A DNA stretch of 64,000 nucleotides, from assembly GCA_017557635.1 (NCBI GenBank), contig JAFYYH010000011.1:1-64000 (forward strand), read 5' to 3'. A model generated the notes under the pieces. The model did not search any database, was not told the origin of the DNA, and was given only the letters and a program-made list of their open reading frames with translations. Origin of the DNA: Bacteroidaceae bacterium (GTDB taxonomy: Bacteria > Bacteroidota > Bacteroidia > Bacteroidales > Bacteroidaceae). The translations under genes were made by a program, and so were the position numbers. Position 1 is the first letter of the stretch; each line of letters opens with the position of its first letter. Positions 56,719-64,000 of the stretch are shown here, piece after piece.

Positions 56719-58796
56719 CAGTCGGTTTTTATGGCATCCCATTCATTGGAAAGCGAAGGATTGATCTGGCTCAGCAGATCCTTTACGCTCTGCTTCTCCT
56801 TATTGATTCCTGCGCTGTATATGCTTACAAGCTCGTTTTTCTTGATTTCTGTGAAGAGGGTGGGCAGGGCCGATGTGCTCTTGGCCTGCTTGGCTTTCTT
56901 GAGCAGACTGAGACTCTCCGTGATGGTTGCACGTCCGCGGTCGGCGTTGGCCGACATGTCATCAAGTCCCTGGCGGTGATATTTGTACTGCAACTGACGG
57001 AAATCGGCCATGGAGCCGTTCATGTAGTCATTGATGATTGCATAACGGTTGGCCTGGGTGTCGAATGAACGCCATCCGCTGCCAAGTGACTGTGCGTTTG
57101 CGGCTATGTTCTCCACCTGACGCAGGATATCGGTTCCTCCGTTGGGCGACATGGTGTCAAAGTCCAGTCCGATGATGAGCAGGCTGTAATATGCCAGAAT
57201 GGCCGTCAGGTTGTTGGTGGGTGTCATGCCCGGAGTGTATTCCAGACGGTCCTGCTCGGTGTAGTTGAACTCCACCTCGGTATCACGGAAATTGAAAACT
57301 GTGGTGTTGTAGGTTGAACCGTAAACGGGACGGCTGCTCTGCACTGTGAGTTCGCAGTTCATCTTGCCGGTCTGTGCCTCATACTTGTTTACGACAAGGT
57401 TGAAATTGCACTGAATGCGCTCTTTCTCGGCAAAGTGGTAATCGGTCCAGACCTGATGTGTGAGCAGTTCCCTGATGGCGTTCTCAAGTGACTGGAAAAC
57501 GTCTTTGTCGGTACCCTGAATCTTGGAGGTGTTGACGCTGAGGGTGGGGTTGAGTTCCTGTGCCTGAGTCTTTAAGGGCATGAGCAGGAAGGCAAGACAG
57601 AACAGCAGACCGGCCAGTTTGTCAATGATGGCCTTGGCTACGTTCTTCTTGGACTGAAGCGGCAGTTCCTGGCTGCCTTTGCGGTCAATCAGGGTAACCT
57701 TGTTCGTGTCATATCCGAATCCCGCACCCTTGTCATTCAATGAATTGAGTACAATGAAATCCAGATTCTTGCGCTCCAGTTTGCCTTGTGCGTTTGCGGC
57801 CTCGTGGTCTGTCTCAAGGGCGAATCCTACCATCTTCTGGTCAGGGCGCTTGACGGCACCCAGTGCGGCTGCAATATCTTCAGTAGGCTTGAGGGTGATT
57901 GTCATGTCACCCTTGCGCTTGATCTTGGTGTCCGATGTTACCGCGGGAGTGAAATCGGCCACGGCGGCGCACAGTATGGCGGCATCGCTGCCGGGGAAGT
58001 TCTCCATCGCTGCCTCATACATCTGATGGGCCGACTTTACATCAATGCGCCTGATGTTAGGATTCTGGGTTGTGAGGTTTACAGGACCTGCAATCAGTGT
58101 AACTTCAGCACCGCGTGAGGCACACTCCTCTGCCAGCGCGAATCCCATCTTGCCGGTTGACCAGTTGCCTATAAAGCGGACCGGATCGATCTGCTCATAG
58201 GTGGGTCCCGCTGTTATCAGGACTTTTTTTTTTGAAAGTTGGGCCTGCTTTGTGAAATACTCCTCAAGTGCGGCTACAATCTCCTCAGGCTCCTGCATAC
58301 GGCCTTTGCCTACAAGCTGGCTTGCAAGTTCGCCGCTGGCGGGCTCTATGATTATGTTGCCGATTGAACGAAGGGTCTCCAGGTTGTGCTGTGTCACGGG
58401 GTGGCGGTACATGTCCAGGTCCATTGCGGGTGCAATGAACACGGGAGCCTTCATTGAGTAGTATGTGGTGATAAGCATATTGTCGGCCACACCGCTTGCC
58501 ATCTTGCCTATGGTTGAGGCGGTGCAGGGGGCAATCAGCATTGCATCGGCCCACTGTCCAAGATCAACGTGGCTGTTCCATGAGCCGTCGCGACGGTCAA
58601 AGAACTCGCTTACCACGGGCTTGCGGGTAAGTGTGGAGAGGGTGAGGGGAGTTATAAACTCCTTTCCGGCAGGTGTCATCACAACCTGGACCTCGGCTCC
58701 GCGTTTAATGAGCAGACGAACCAGGAATGCGGCCTTGTAGGCGGCTATGCTTCCGGTCACACCTAAGACAATATGTTTTCCGTTCAGTATATCCAT
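56718..58796 (-). CDS. coaBC: CoaBC fused to an exported DUF4835 protein
   Basis: A 692-aa fusion. Residues 1-394 are bifunctional CoaBC of coenzyme A synthesis: the CoaC flavoprotein (VLGVTGSIAAYKAAFLVRLL, active-site His in SWNSHVDLGQWADAM, APAMDLDMY) and CoaB (VLITAGPTYEQIDPVRFIGN, STGKMGFALAEEC). Residues 395-413 are hydrophobic and end in TQAQ, like a signal peptide. Residues 414-692 match DUF4835 (ELNPTLSVNTSKIQGTDKDV, DILRQVENIAANAQSLGSGW), an exported Bacteroidetes protein of unknown function. In related genomes the two are, as I recall, separate neighbours between dnaQ and recN. Here no stop codon or usual start lies at the junction. Either a true fusion with cytoplasmic and periplasmic halves, or a lost stop codon or base error. 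Confidence 0.88.
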   Translation of the reverse strand: MDILNGKHIVLGVTGSIAAYKAAFLVRLLIKRGAEVQVVMTPAGKEFITPLTLSTLTRKPVVSEFFDRRDGSWNSHVDLGQWADAMLIAPCTASTIGKMASGVADNMLITTYYSMKAPVFIAPAMDLDMYRHPVTQHNLETLRSIGNIIIEPASGELASQLVGKGRMQEPEEIVAALEEYFTKQAQLSKKKVLITAGPTYEQIDPVRFIGNWSTGKMGFALAEECASRGAEVTLIAGPVNLTTQNPNIRRIDVKSAHQMYEAAMENFPGSDAAILCAAVADFTPAVTSDTKIKRKGDMTITLKPTEDIAAALGAVKRPDQKMVGFALETDHEAANAQGKLERKNLDFIVLNSLNDKGAGFGYDTNKVTLIDRKGSQELPLQSKKNVAKAIIDKLAGLLFCLAFLLMPLKTQAQELNPTLSVNTSKIQGTDKDVFQSLENAIRELLTHQVWTDYHFAEKERIQCNFNLVVNKYEAQTGKMNCELTVQSSRPVYGSTYNTTVFNFRDTEVEFNYTEQDRLEYTPGMTPTNNLTAILAYYSLLIIGLDFDTMSPNGGTDILRQVENIAANAQSLGSGWRSFDTQANRYAIINDYMNGSMADFRQLQYKYHRQGLDDMSANADRGRATITESLSLLKKAKQAKSTSALPTLFTEIKKNELVSIYSAGINKEKQSVKDLLSQINPSLSNEWDAIKTD

Positions 58797-59560
58797 TATC
58801 TGGACTGCAGTTTTATTCTTGTAAGTACCTGTTTGGTGTTGAGGGGGAAATCACCCTGCAGAATCCAGGAGTAGTATCCGGGATCACGCTTGAATACCTC
58901 TACAACAGGCATATCCTTATATTTCCCAAAGTTGAACACCTCCTGGTCCTTGTCATTGCGTACAATGCGGCCTGCAAAGTCAACATTGCGGGTGAATGAT
59001 GAGAACTCTGAGAGGAATCCCATATCATTCTTAAGGTCATCCGGATAGCGGTCCAGCTGGGCCATGAGCACCTCATATGTGGCACGGGTGTCACCGTCGG
59101 CGCTGTGGGCATCGGTCAGGTCCTTGCCGCAGTAGAACTTGTAGGCGGCCGTGAGGGTGCGCTGCTCCATCTTGTGGAAAATAACCTGTACGTCAATGAA
59201 ACGGTGACGGCTCAGGTCTATGTCAACGCCTGCACGCAGGAACTCCTCGGCCAGCAGGGGCACGTCAAAACGGTTTGAGTTGAAACCTGCAATGTCGCTT
59301 CCCTCAAAGTCACGTGCAATCTCCTTGGCAACCTCCTTGAAGGTGGGGCAGTCCTTTACGTCATCATCATAGATGCCGTGTACGGCCGATGCCTGCTCGG
59401 GGATGTGCATCTCGGGGTTGATGCGGCGGGTGTGCATGTCCTCATTACCGTTGGGAGAGACCTTAAGATATGAGATCTCCACTATGCGGTCCTGTGAAGT
59501 GTTGGTGCCTGTGGTCTCCAGGTCAAAGAACACTACCGGTTTGTCAAGATTGAGTTTCAT
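58796..59560 (-). CDS. DnaQ-like 3'-5' exonuclease
   Basis: DEDD-family exonuclease, 254 aa, related to the proofreading epsilon subunit of DNA polymerase III. Exo I is VVFFDLETTGTNTSQDRIVE (Asp and Glu metal ligands), Exo II is AGFNSNRFDVPLLAEEFL, and Exo III is DAHSADGDTRATYEVL with the HxAxxD pattern. The last 60 residues contain FNFGKYKDMPVVEVFKRDPG, a C-terminal extension seen in Bacteroidetes members. One-base overlaps join it to dnaN and to coaBC. Being next to the clamp gene supports a replication or repair role, but this phylum often has several DnaQ paralogues. Confidence 0.9.
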   Translation of the reverse strand: MKLNLDKPVVFFDLETTGTNTSQDRIVEISYLKVSPNGNEDMHTRRINPEMHIPEQASAVHGIYDDDVKDCPTFKEVAKEIARDFEGSDIAGFNSNRFDVPLLAEEFLRAGVDIDLSRHRFIDVQVIFHKMEQRTLTAAYKFYCGKDLTDAHSADGDTRATYEVLMAQLDRYPDDLKNDMGFLSEFSSFTRNVDFAGRIVRNDKDQEVFNFGKYKDMPVVEVFKRDPGYYSWILQGDFPLNTKQVLTRIKLQSR

Positions 59561-60684
59561 CAGTCGTTTAGAACCATTGGCATGAGCAACATGAGCAGAT
59601 TCTCGCCCTCAGCCTGCTCGGTAGGTACGATCACGCCTGCGCGTGAGGGATCTGCCAACTGGAGTGTGATCTCCTGGCTGGGAATGTTGTTGAGGATATC
59701 AATCAGGAAACCGGCCTTGAAACCGATGCTCATGTTGGTGCCCTCATACTGGCATGCCAGGCTCTCCTTGGCTGATGTTGAGAAATCAATATCCTGGGCT
59801 GAGATATCAACCTTATCCTTCTCTATGCGCAACTTGATAAGACCGCTGCTGGCAGGTGAGAATACTGATACGCGACGCAGTGCGGTAACCAGTGTCTGAC
59901 GGTCTATAACAAGGTGATGCGGGTTGTTCTGCGGAATGACTGATCCGTAGTTGGGATAACGGCCGTCAATGAGGCGGCATACCATACGGAACTCAGGCAG
60001 TGAGAAACGTGCTATGCGGCTGTCGAACTCGATAGTGATGTTCTGAGCCTCCTTGCTTATGAGTGAACGGAAGAGCGATGCGGGCTTCTTGGGCAGTATG
60101 AATGATGACTTGCCGTCGGCCTTTACGTTGTTGTTGCGGTTGCATACCAGCTTGTGGCCATCGGAAGCGACGAATGTTGCGCCCTCCTCGTTGATGTCAA
60201 AGTAGATACCGTTCATGACTGGACGGAGCTCGTCATCGGCTGTAGCGAATATGGTGCGTGCCAAGCCGTCTGAAAGAACCTGGGCCGATATCTCCAGACT
60301 TACTGAACTCTCCTGGAGAACAGCGGGAGTGGGGTACTCATCGGCGTTCTGGCCGACCATCTTGTACTCACCGTTCTGGTAATTTACGGTTATCTCGTAG
60401 TTGCTGTCATTTACATTGAATGTCAAAGGCTGCTCGGGGATCTCCTTGAGGGCGTCAAGCAGGGTCTTGGCGGGCAGTGCGATCTGACCGTCTGCGCTTG
60501 AATCAACAAGGTCGATAATGGTCTCAAGAGTGGTGTCATTATCGGCTGCGGTAACAGTCAGTTTGCCGTTTTCAATACGGAACAGGAAATCCTCAAGAAT
60601 AGGGTAGATAGCCTTAGGGTTAATAACGCGGCTGATGGCCGACAGACGGCTTGAAAGAGCCGAGCTGGATACAGTAAAATTCAT
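59560..60684 (-). CDS. dnaN: DNA polymerase III beta subunit (sliding clamp)
   Basis: Ring-shaped processivity clamp, 374 aa. Three clamp folds are recognisable: the start (NFTVSSSALSSRLSAISRVI), then VTAADNDTTLETIIDLVDSS, ELRPVMNGIYFDINEEGATF with VASDGHKLVC, RMVCRLIDGRYPNYGSVIPQ, and a C-terminal TEQAEGENLLMLLMPMVLND in which the last residues replace the common MPMR(L) end. It leads the dnaN-dnaQ-coaBC-recN-rlmB run, with a -7 box at 60724-60731. dnaA is not adjacent, unlike in many bacteria, but this is common in Bacteroidetes. Confidence 0.96.
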   Translation of the reverse strand: MNFTVSSSALSSRLSAISRVINPKAIYPILEDFLFRIENGKLTVTAADNDTTLETIIDLVDSSADGQIALPAKTLLDALKEIPEQPLTFNVNDSNYEITVNYQNGEYKMVGQNADEYPTPAVLQESSVSLEISAQVLSDGLARTIFATADDELRPVMNGIYFDINEEGATFVASDGHKLVCNRNNNVKADGKSSFILPKKPASLFRSLISKEAQNITIEFDSRIARFSLPEFRMVCRLIDGRYPNYGSVIPQNNPHHLVIDRQTLVTALRRVSVFSPASSGLIKLRIEKDKVDISAQDIDFSTSAKESLACQYEGTNMSIGFKAGFLIDILNNIPSQEITLQLADPSRAGVIVPTEQAEGENLLMLLMPMVLND

Positions 60685-60723
60685 ATATAGATATTTTTGT
60701 TTTTAGTCAGTTTGTGCGTCTCA

Positions 60724-60731
60724 CAAAGATA
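60724..60731 (-). promoter_or_regulatory. -7 box of the dnaN operon (TATCTTTG)
   Basis: Exact TAnnTTTG match on the minus strand, 39 bases before the dnaN ATG. Confidence 0.6.
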
Positions 60732-60797
60732 GGGAAAAGTAATGGGAATGTGGAAAAAATAGAATGGAAAAATGTGGGGCGGAAAAAGGAAAAGTTT

Positions 60798-60805
60798 TAA
60801 TTTCG
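60798..60805 (+). promoter_or_regulatory. -7 box of the DUF3127 gene (TAATTTCG)
   Basis: Plus-strand TAATTTCG, 28 bases before the ATG at 60834; same octamer as upstream of mtaB and the FISUMP gene. Confidence 0.45.
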
Positions 60806-60833
60806 CGCAGACACTAAAACTAATCATAAAGAA

Positions 60834-61214
60834 ATGGACATAACAGGTAAAATTATCGCTGTGCTTGACGCCCGTTCAGGCGTGGCAAAGAGTTCAGGAA
60901 ATCCGTGGAAAATACAGGAGTACGTACTGGAAACCATCGGTGAGCAGTATCCCAAGAAGATGATGTTCAGCATCTTTGGTGAGGATAAGATACAGCAGGC
61001 CGCCATCAATGTAGGTGACGAGGTCGTAGTAAGTTTTGACATCAACGCGCGCGAGTTCAACGGCCGTTGGTACAATGATATCCGTGCATGGCGCGTAAGC
61101 CACGACGTTAACGGCGCTGCCCCCGCAGCTCAGCCTTACGTCGATGCCGCTCCCGCAGCTTCGGCTCCGGATCCATTCGCCCCAAGTAACGAAAAAGACG
61201 ACCTGCCATTCTGA
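60834..61214 (+). CDS. DUF3127 protein with SSB-like acidic C-terminal tip
   Basis: A 126-aa protein. Residues 1-90 match DUF3127, an OB-fold-like family of Bacteroidetes: MDITGKIIAVLDARSGVAKS, NPWKIQEYVLETIGEQYPKK and VVVSFDINAREFNGRWYNDI. A Pro/Ala-rich flexible linker (about 93-116) leads to the final EKDDLPF. This last part closely resembles the DDDIPF tip with which bacterial SSB recruits repair and replication proteins. Together with the OB-like core it suggests a single-stranded nucleic acid-binding role, which is inference. It is divergent from dnaN. A terminator hairpin follows. Confidence 0.85.
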   Translation: MDITGKIIAVLDARSGVAKSSGNPWKIQEYVLETIGEQYPKKMMFSIFGEDKIQQAAINVGDEVVVSFDINAREFNGRWYNDIRAWRVSHDVNGAAPAAQPYVDAAPAASAPDPFAPSNEKDDLPF

Positions 61215-61241
61215 CTTCGTCAGCCCGATAAGTCGGGAATC

Positions 61242-61275
61242 AAAAAAACAGCCACATTTCTGCGGCTGTTTTTTT
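61242..61275. terminator. Bidirectional intrinsic terminator
   Basis: ACAGCCAC pairs with GCGGCTGT (one G-T pair), flanked by seven As on the left and a run of Ts on the right, between convergent genes. Confidence 0.85.
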
Positions 61276-61300
61276 ATTTAAGTGCAGATTGCTGGCTTTC

Positions 61301-64000
61301 TCACCAGGTTTGGTTCAGGATGTAGGGGATGCCGGAGGCAGTGATGCCAGCGGCGGATATGTCAAAATGTTCAGTTATGGAATTGTTGTAGAACTCTACT
61401 TGAGCTTTACCGTCTTCATCGGTTATTATGTTGGGATTCCAATAAATGGTACGGCGATAATCTACATCACCTGGAATTGGTCCGTTGGGATACTCCGGTG
61501 AGTAGAAACTGTATGGTCTGGAATAACCGTCAACGGTTGTGTAACGTTTGCTCCTGTCATACTGCTCGTTCTTGGGGCTGATTTCATTTGAATTTTTGAG
61601 CAGTACATCCACCATGTAGACAATTTTACTATGCGCTGCATCGTCGACGTTTCTCATATGGTCCCAATATGAAGTTAATGAGCCTTTTGTGTACAATGGC
61701 GACAGGTCCCAGGCTTCAGATTGACTCATAGGCAGATCATAAACCATTATGCTCTTAATGTCACGCGTATCAATAGTTGAAGCTAATATGGACGGATCAT
61801 CCCTTTTGTCATTGTCATCACCCATCATTCTGGATTCCTTCTCCAGATCTCTGAACTGGCTCTCGGTATGGACATAAGTATAAGCATAACGACCGTTAAT
61901 CAGCATTTTGAAGTCAAATCTTATAGGTACTTTTTCTTCTCTTGCCATTCTCTTAATCATAGCACTTAAACTGTCGGGGTCAAAACCTATTTCTACGTTA
62001 AACCCTTGCTCCTTGAGGTAGCCGAACAGATCTGTCGAGTAGTTACCCTTATCCAGTTCTTTCTCCACATCCTTTATAACATCCAATGCCTTGAAGGTGT
62101 AGTAGTCAATGTATTTCCTCCTCTCTTCAATGTCTACATCCGGCAGGATGATACCCTTGTCTACGCTTATCAGGTCATAACTCTCATTTTTTGATGTGGA
62201 ATCTGCGTCCTGCGGGGCAGATGTATGGGCGACCTTGTTCAGGAACAAGGCCTCTCCGGGTTGATATGGTCTGATTATGGGGGCCTTTGACCGGTCAAAC
62301 ACAATGATTAGGGATGATTCGCGAACCCTGCGGCGATGCGGTGTGGCATTGATTGAGAATCGGGCCTTATCATAGAATGGAACACCTATGTCGAATCCGA
62401 AATAACCTGTTGAGTCTGTGTCGTATTTGAATATCTCAGTAAGAGTCTTGTCATTCGGTACGAGTGCAGCGTTAACTTCTATATCAGGCTGAGGCTTATG
62501 GCCGCTGCTTTTGAGTATCCATCCGTTAAGACTCAGGCCTTTGTCTTCAAGACGGAAAGTCTCCTGGAACCGATTGATTCCCGCCATTGTCTGCCAGTCA
62601 TAACGCTCCCAGCCCTGAATCATACAGAGCAGGTCAAGATGACTCTTGCGGTCCTGATTGTCAGAATTGAAATAATACTGTGGCTTTTCAATGAATCCCT
62701 TAAGGTCCGATGAAAGCAGGAAATTGGTCCTGAGGTCATCATCATTCATGCTCACAGGACTGCGGCTGTCCCTGACTGATAGGCAGAAACGGTCACGGAA
62801 TGGGGCGCCTTTGCCGTCGGTGAGCCGGAAATCAAGGGTGACCTTTTCAAATGGTGCGTATGAACGCATGCCGGATGTCACGCTGATGGATGGGGTGGAG
62901 GCATCGGCCCTTTCATTATAAAAGGAGCGTGTGGCAAGAATGTTTCCGTTTTTGTTGAAAAGAGTGAAGCGGATTACTCCCTCAGGGGTGGGTGAGAGGT
63001 CAAAGAGATGCTCCGTTTCATTGCTGCTGATGACTTTAGTGGTGAAATCAACCAGTTCGCCGCGGCAGGTCAGGGTCATACCCAACTCATGGTCAATGAT
63101 ATCGGCCGATGAGTATATGGTAAACCGGATCTTTTCATCCTCCTGCCGGGTGGCCTGGACGGTACATCCTGATTGCTCCGCATCGGGCAGGTTGTATGAA
63201 CTCCGATGGCCGTCAACGGTGACATTCACTCTGTTGTGTCTGGACGTGGGAGTGAATTCAAAGCTTCCCATGCCGTCATGCACGGTGCTGAACGTGATGT
63301 CATCTCCCAGTGAGCCTGTCGCGCTGATTCCCAGACCGTTTTCATCGGTCACCTTGAAGGCTATACGGCAGGGTTGACCTATGATGATGTGTCCTCCTTC
63401 AGGGTAGAAGGATACATTCACTTTTTTCTGCTTAGGCGTATCGGGCCGTACGGGTGATATGTTAGAGGCTTTGAGAGTTATTTTGGGCTGTTCATCATAG
63501 TAATGGCCTTCCTGCTTGGGCTTGTCAAACACGGCCAGAACTCTTGAAAAGAAGGTTTCATAGCCAAAATTCTGCATATAGTTGGTGTAGGCTCTGATTT
63601 CATAGAAGCCGCTGGGGTAGTTGGTTACGCCGCGCAGTTCTCTTGCCTGGGCTGTTGATGCCTCCGTCAGAGGAAACGAACCATCGGCCTGACCCGCTAC
63701 AATCATGAGTTTCTGTTGCTTGAGCAGCACGCCGTCAGGTGATAGCAGGTCCACATAAAGCACTTTGCTCTCAGTGCGCTTGAGTGTTGAGGCATTTACT
63801 ACGAAAGCCTTGAACCAAATGGTCTCACCCGGATAGTATGATGTGTTGTCAAATTGCAGATAAACTTTTTCCTGAGGATATATTGAATTAAACTGGTGTA
63901 TGTTCCCGGCAAAACGCATAAGTTCCCGGGCATTATCATCAGGTGTTTCAGGAGGAATTCCGGCATATAATTTTGAGCAGATAAAGACAAAGGCGGTAAC
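61301..64000 (-). CDS. MG2-domain exported protein, 5' end beyond the window
   Basis: Partial gene: the frame stays open to the window edge, giving 899 visible residues. Reading from 64000, the first residues (VTAFVFICSKLYAG) look like the end of a signal peptide, so little is missing. An alpha-2-macroglobulin MG2-like domain follows (YPQEKVYLQFDNTSYYPGET, IWFKAFVVNAST, LLKQQKLMIVAGQADGSFPL). Further beta domains, a stretch resembling TonB plug-type sequences (about 700-800), and a C-terminal module with TIYWNPNIITDEDGKAQVEF and FDISAAGITASGIPYI follow. Such large proteins are common surface or periplasmic proteins in Bacteroidetes, often annotated only as MG2 or carboxypeptidase-regulatory proteins. 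Function unknown. It is convergent with the DUF3127 gene. Confidence 0.85.
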   Translation of the reverse strand, partial: VTAFVFICSKLYAGIPPETPDDNARELMRFAGNIHQFNSIYPQEKVYLQFDNTSYYPGETIWFKAFVVNASTLKRTESKVLYVDLLSPDGVLLKQQKLMIVAGQADGSFPLTEASTAQARELRGVTNYPSGFYEIRAYTNYMQNFGYETFFSRVLAVFDKPKQEGHYYDEQPKITLKASNISPVRPDTPKQKKVNVSFYPEGGHIIIGQPCRIAFKVTDENGLGISATGSLGDDITFSTVHDGMGSFEFTPTSRHNRVNVTVDGHRSSYNLPDAEQSGCTVQATRQEDEKIRFTIYSSADIIDHELGMTLTCRGELVDFTTKVISSNETEHLFDLSPTPEGVIRFTLFNKNGNILATRSFYNERADASTPSISVTSGMRSYAPFEKVTLDFRLTDGKGAPFRDRFCLSVRDSRSPVSMNDDDLRTNFLLSSDLKGFIEKPQYYFNSDNQDRKSHLDLLCMIQGWERYDWQTMAGINRFQETFRLEDKGLSLNGWILKSSGHKPQPDIEVNAALVPNDKTLTEIFKYDTDSTGYFGFDIGVPFYDKARFSINATPHRRRVRESSLIIVFDRSKAPIIRPYQPGEALFLNKVAHTSAPQDADSTSKNESYDLISVDKGIILPDVDIEERRKYIDYYTFKALDVIKDVEKELDKGNYSTDLFGYLKEQGFNVEIGFDPDSLSAMIKRMAREEKVPIRFDFKMLINGRYAYTYVHTESQFRDLEKESRMMGDDNDKRDDPSILASTIDTRDIKSIMVYDLPMSQSEAWDLSPLYTKGSLTSYWDHMRNVDDAAHSKIVYMVDVLLKNSNEISPKNEQYDRSKRYTTVDGYSRPYSFYSPEYPNGPIPGDVDYRRTIYWNPNIITDEDGKAQVEFYNNSITEHFDISAAGITASGIPYILNQTW

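Overview
The window reads as chromosomal DNA of a Bacteroidales bacterium, perhaps Prevotella-like; the family is a guess. Evidence: at least 18 candidate promoters carry the Bacteroidetes -7 box TAnnTTTG (variants TACCTTCG and TAATTTCG), Shine-Dalgarno sequences are scarce, LpxC is fused to FabZ, and several families typical of the phylum are present (DUF4835, DUF3127, head-GIN/DUF2807, FISUMP-type lipoprotein, MG2-domain surface protein). Most of the window is housekeeping. I see no rRNA, CRISPR array, transposase or prophage gene. One tRNA (Cys) is present.

Layout. 1-4.4 kb: a repeat region, a 56-aa membrane protein, rpsF-rpsR-rplI, mtaB and a glycosyltransferase. 4.4-8.3 kb: a membrane protein/XRE regulator pair, a soluble tandem ABC ATPase, an RsmI-like methylase, and several palindromic intergenic elements. 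8.3-18.9 kb (minus strand): a long run from a 2-hydroxyacid dehydrogenase through prfA, pyrF, lpxD, lpxC/fabZ, lpxA, a pRiA4b-ORF3-like gene, miaA and a YciO-family gene to a dipeptidyl peptidase IV. 19.1-37.1 kb (plus): one nine-gene operon coding for a GH9 lipoprotein, an ABC ATPase, an ABC permease with large exported domains, TolC, a lipoprotein adaptor, an RND permease, a second RND permease fused to an ABC ATPase, and an ABC-2 permease. 37.2-42.6 kb: pepD, a DUF2807 lipoprotein, and metA/metY divergent from an Lrp-type regulator. 42.7-48.4 kb (minus): phoH-purC-aroE-TPM-lemA-purM. 48.5-55 kb: marC, a FISUMP lipoprotein, menA-ubiE, tRNA-Cys and clpB. 54.3-60.7 kb (minus): dnaN-dnaQ-coaBC::DUF4835-recN-rlmB. 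The right end has a DUF3127 gene and a surface protein whose start lies beyond the window.

The best candidate for an undescribed system is the 19-37 kb operon. It joins a TolC/adaptor/RND tripartite pump to ABC machinery both genetically and physically: the second RND subunit (1565 aa) ends in a complete ABC nucleotide-binding domain. That domain is itself split by about 175 residues of hydrophobic sequence placed between its first strand and Walker A. A separate ABC-2 permease with a degenerate M1-peptidase-like region and a C-terminal golvesin-like domain, plus a GH9 family lipoprotein at the head of the operon, suggest an envelope machine acting on, or sensing, a polysaccharide or large amphiphile. 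This function is inference.

Other unusual genes: CoaBC fused in frame to an exported DUF4835 protein through what looks like that protein's signal peptide; a shikimate dehydrogenase with an N-terminal membrane anchor and an acidic Pro/Glu linker; a ClpB without its N-domain; and an internally duplicated membrane protein paired with an XRE regulator. Palindromic GGGACGGTTC elements sit exactly at the ends of convergent genes and in one case supply both stop codons.
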